This document shows positions 6,271 through 6,501 of a stretch of DNA of 6,501 bases, piece after piece. The stretch is from Bacteroidales bacterium (GTDB taxonomy: Bacteria; Bacteroidota; Bacteroidia; Bacteroidales; ML635J-15): assembly GCA_028696755.1 (NCBI GenBank), contig JAQVGK010000207.1, forward strand, positions 1-6,501, in the 5' to 3' direction. Below the pieces are notes generated by a model. The model was not told the DNA's origin and did no database searches. It worked only from the letters and a program-made list of their open reading frames with translations. The position numbers and the translations under genes are program-made. Positions within the stretch are counted from its first letter, which is position 1, and each line of letters starts with the position of its first letter.

Positions 6271-6376
6271 TAAAATTGTGAGTCGTTTGTTAGAATCTTA
6301 GCAAAATATTTTGAATATTATTATGAATTAAAAAATAATATTTCTATTTTTACGTTTTATAACTTAATTATTACAT

Positions 6377-6501
6377 CCTTAAATCCGCAAACTAATTGTT
6401 ATAAAAACTCACCAAACCACTGTTTATAAGTATTTTAAACAGGGTTTGGTAAGTAAAGTTTTTTCACTTATTTTTATGATGCAAAACAAAAAAACAAAAA
6501 A
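6377..6501. repeat. Right copy of exact 125-bp terminal inverted repeat
   Basis: Exact reverse complement of bases 1-125. On the + strand it reads from an inner boundary CCTTAAATCC, through a bulged hairpin (6411-6450) and a T-rich stretch, to ATG-ATG at 6476-6481. That start opens a frame rich in Lys and Asn that runs off the window. It lies in an intergenic region, unlike the left copy, which lies in a gene. This is compatible with two insertions of one mobile element in opposite orientation; only its end would be visible. No transposase domain can be seen, so the element is unnamed. Confidence 0.95.
6411..6450. repeat. Bulged hairpin inside the right inverted-repeat copy
   Basis: ACCAAACC (6411-6418) pairs with GGTTTGGT (6443-6450), and CTGTTTA (6420-6426) with TAAACAG (6436-6442). 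A6419 is a one-base bulge and the loop is nine bases (6427-6435). A T run follows after about 8 bases on the + strand. Position between the repeat boundary and the outward ATG suits a guard against transcription entering from outside, as known upstream of some transposase genes; this is inferred from position. Confidence 0.6.

Larger units (their letters stand above)
6150..6376. other. Intergenic region upstream of mtfA
   Basis: No gene is visible here. Together with the right repeat copy it forms a stretch of more than 300 bases without a called gene. From right to left it holds a very A+T-rich segment (about 6280-6376), the mtfA promoter candidate (6263-6270), a 5'-leader hairpin (6230-6258), a 12-base palindrome CCATTTAAATGG (6217-6228), and two GTGCCT copies 16 bases apart (6194-6199 and 6210-6215). 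The leader part is clearly less A+T-rich than its surroundings. Confidence 0.6.

Noticed and set aside
6300..6345. Rightward promoter feeding the repeat (TTTTG near 6309 with TAATATTTC near 6336)
   Set aside because: The second box lacks the final G of TAnnTTTG and the stretch is so A+T-rich that such partial matches are expected by chance.
1..6501. The whole window as one transposon bounded by 125-bp terminal inverted repeats
   Set aside because: The interior holds rhlE and DUF1456 housekeeping-type genes and no transposase, integrase or recombinase. The repeats end at the window edges in T/A-rich sequence with an outward start codon, so they continue beyond the view rather than being true element tips.
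1..6501. Circular molecule indicated by matching ends
   Set aside because: The ends match in inverted, not direct, orientation, so they do not close a circle.

Overview
The window looks like a piece of an A+T-rich Bacteroidota chromosome. Three upstream regions carry a TAnnTTTG box, the -7 element of this phylum. The genes also fit: a Bacteroidota-type RhlE helicase with a basic tail, a lipoprotein with a C-K-K-D-E mature start, and a caspase-like protein of the long extracytoplasmic type. Nothing proves a genus. No rRNA, tRNA or CRISPR array is visible.

Layout. Bases 1-125 and 6377-6501 are an exact 125-bp inverted repeat, so the window starts and ends in the same sequence in opposite orientation. 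Each copy holds a bulged hairpin and, nearer the window edge, an ATG-ATG reading outward. Just inside the left copy is the 3' part of a caspase-like (C14) peptidase gene on the + strand (126-1259); its catalytic His and Cys are intact but its 5' end is gone. All other genes are on the - strand. From right to left they are: an intact membrane-anchored MtfA-type zinc peptidase (6149-5355); 4 bases after it a second MtfA paralogue broken by one in-frame TAA (5350-4568); the RNA helicase gene rhlE (4393-3056); and a tight group of a DUF1456 protein (3002-2532), a lipoprotein (2535-1933) and a secreted TPR protein (1924-1268). The TPR gene converges on the caspase gene with 8 bases between stops.

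How the parts relate. The two MtfA genes form one transcription unit. rhlE has its own promoter candidate. The DUF1456-lipoprotein-TPR group is an operon by its ATGA overlap and 8-base gap, although DUF1456 is cytoplasmic while the other two are exported. The lipoprotein, TPR protein and caspase fragment could all act in the envelope, but nothing in the sequence proves that they work together.

Most notable are the 125-bp inverted repeat and its coincidence with the truncation of the caspase gene. The simplest reading is that both edges run into copies of one longer repeat, most likely an insertion sequence, one of which cut the caspase gene. A fold-back assembly or amplification chimera, or an invertible segment, remains possible. 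I found no clear new system; the rest is ordinary chromosomal content with one decayed tandem paralogue.
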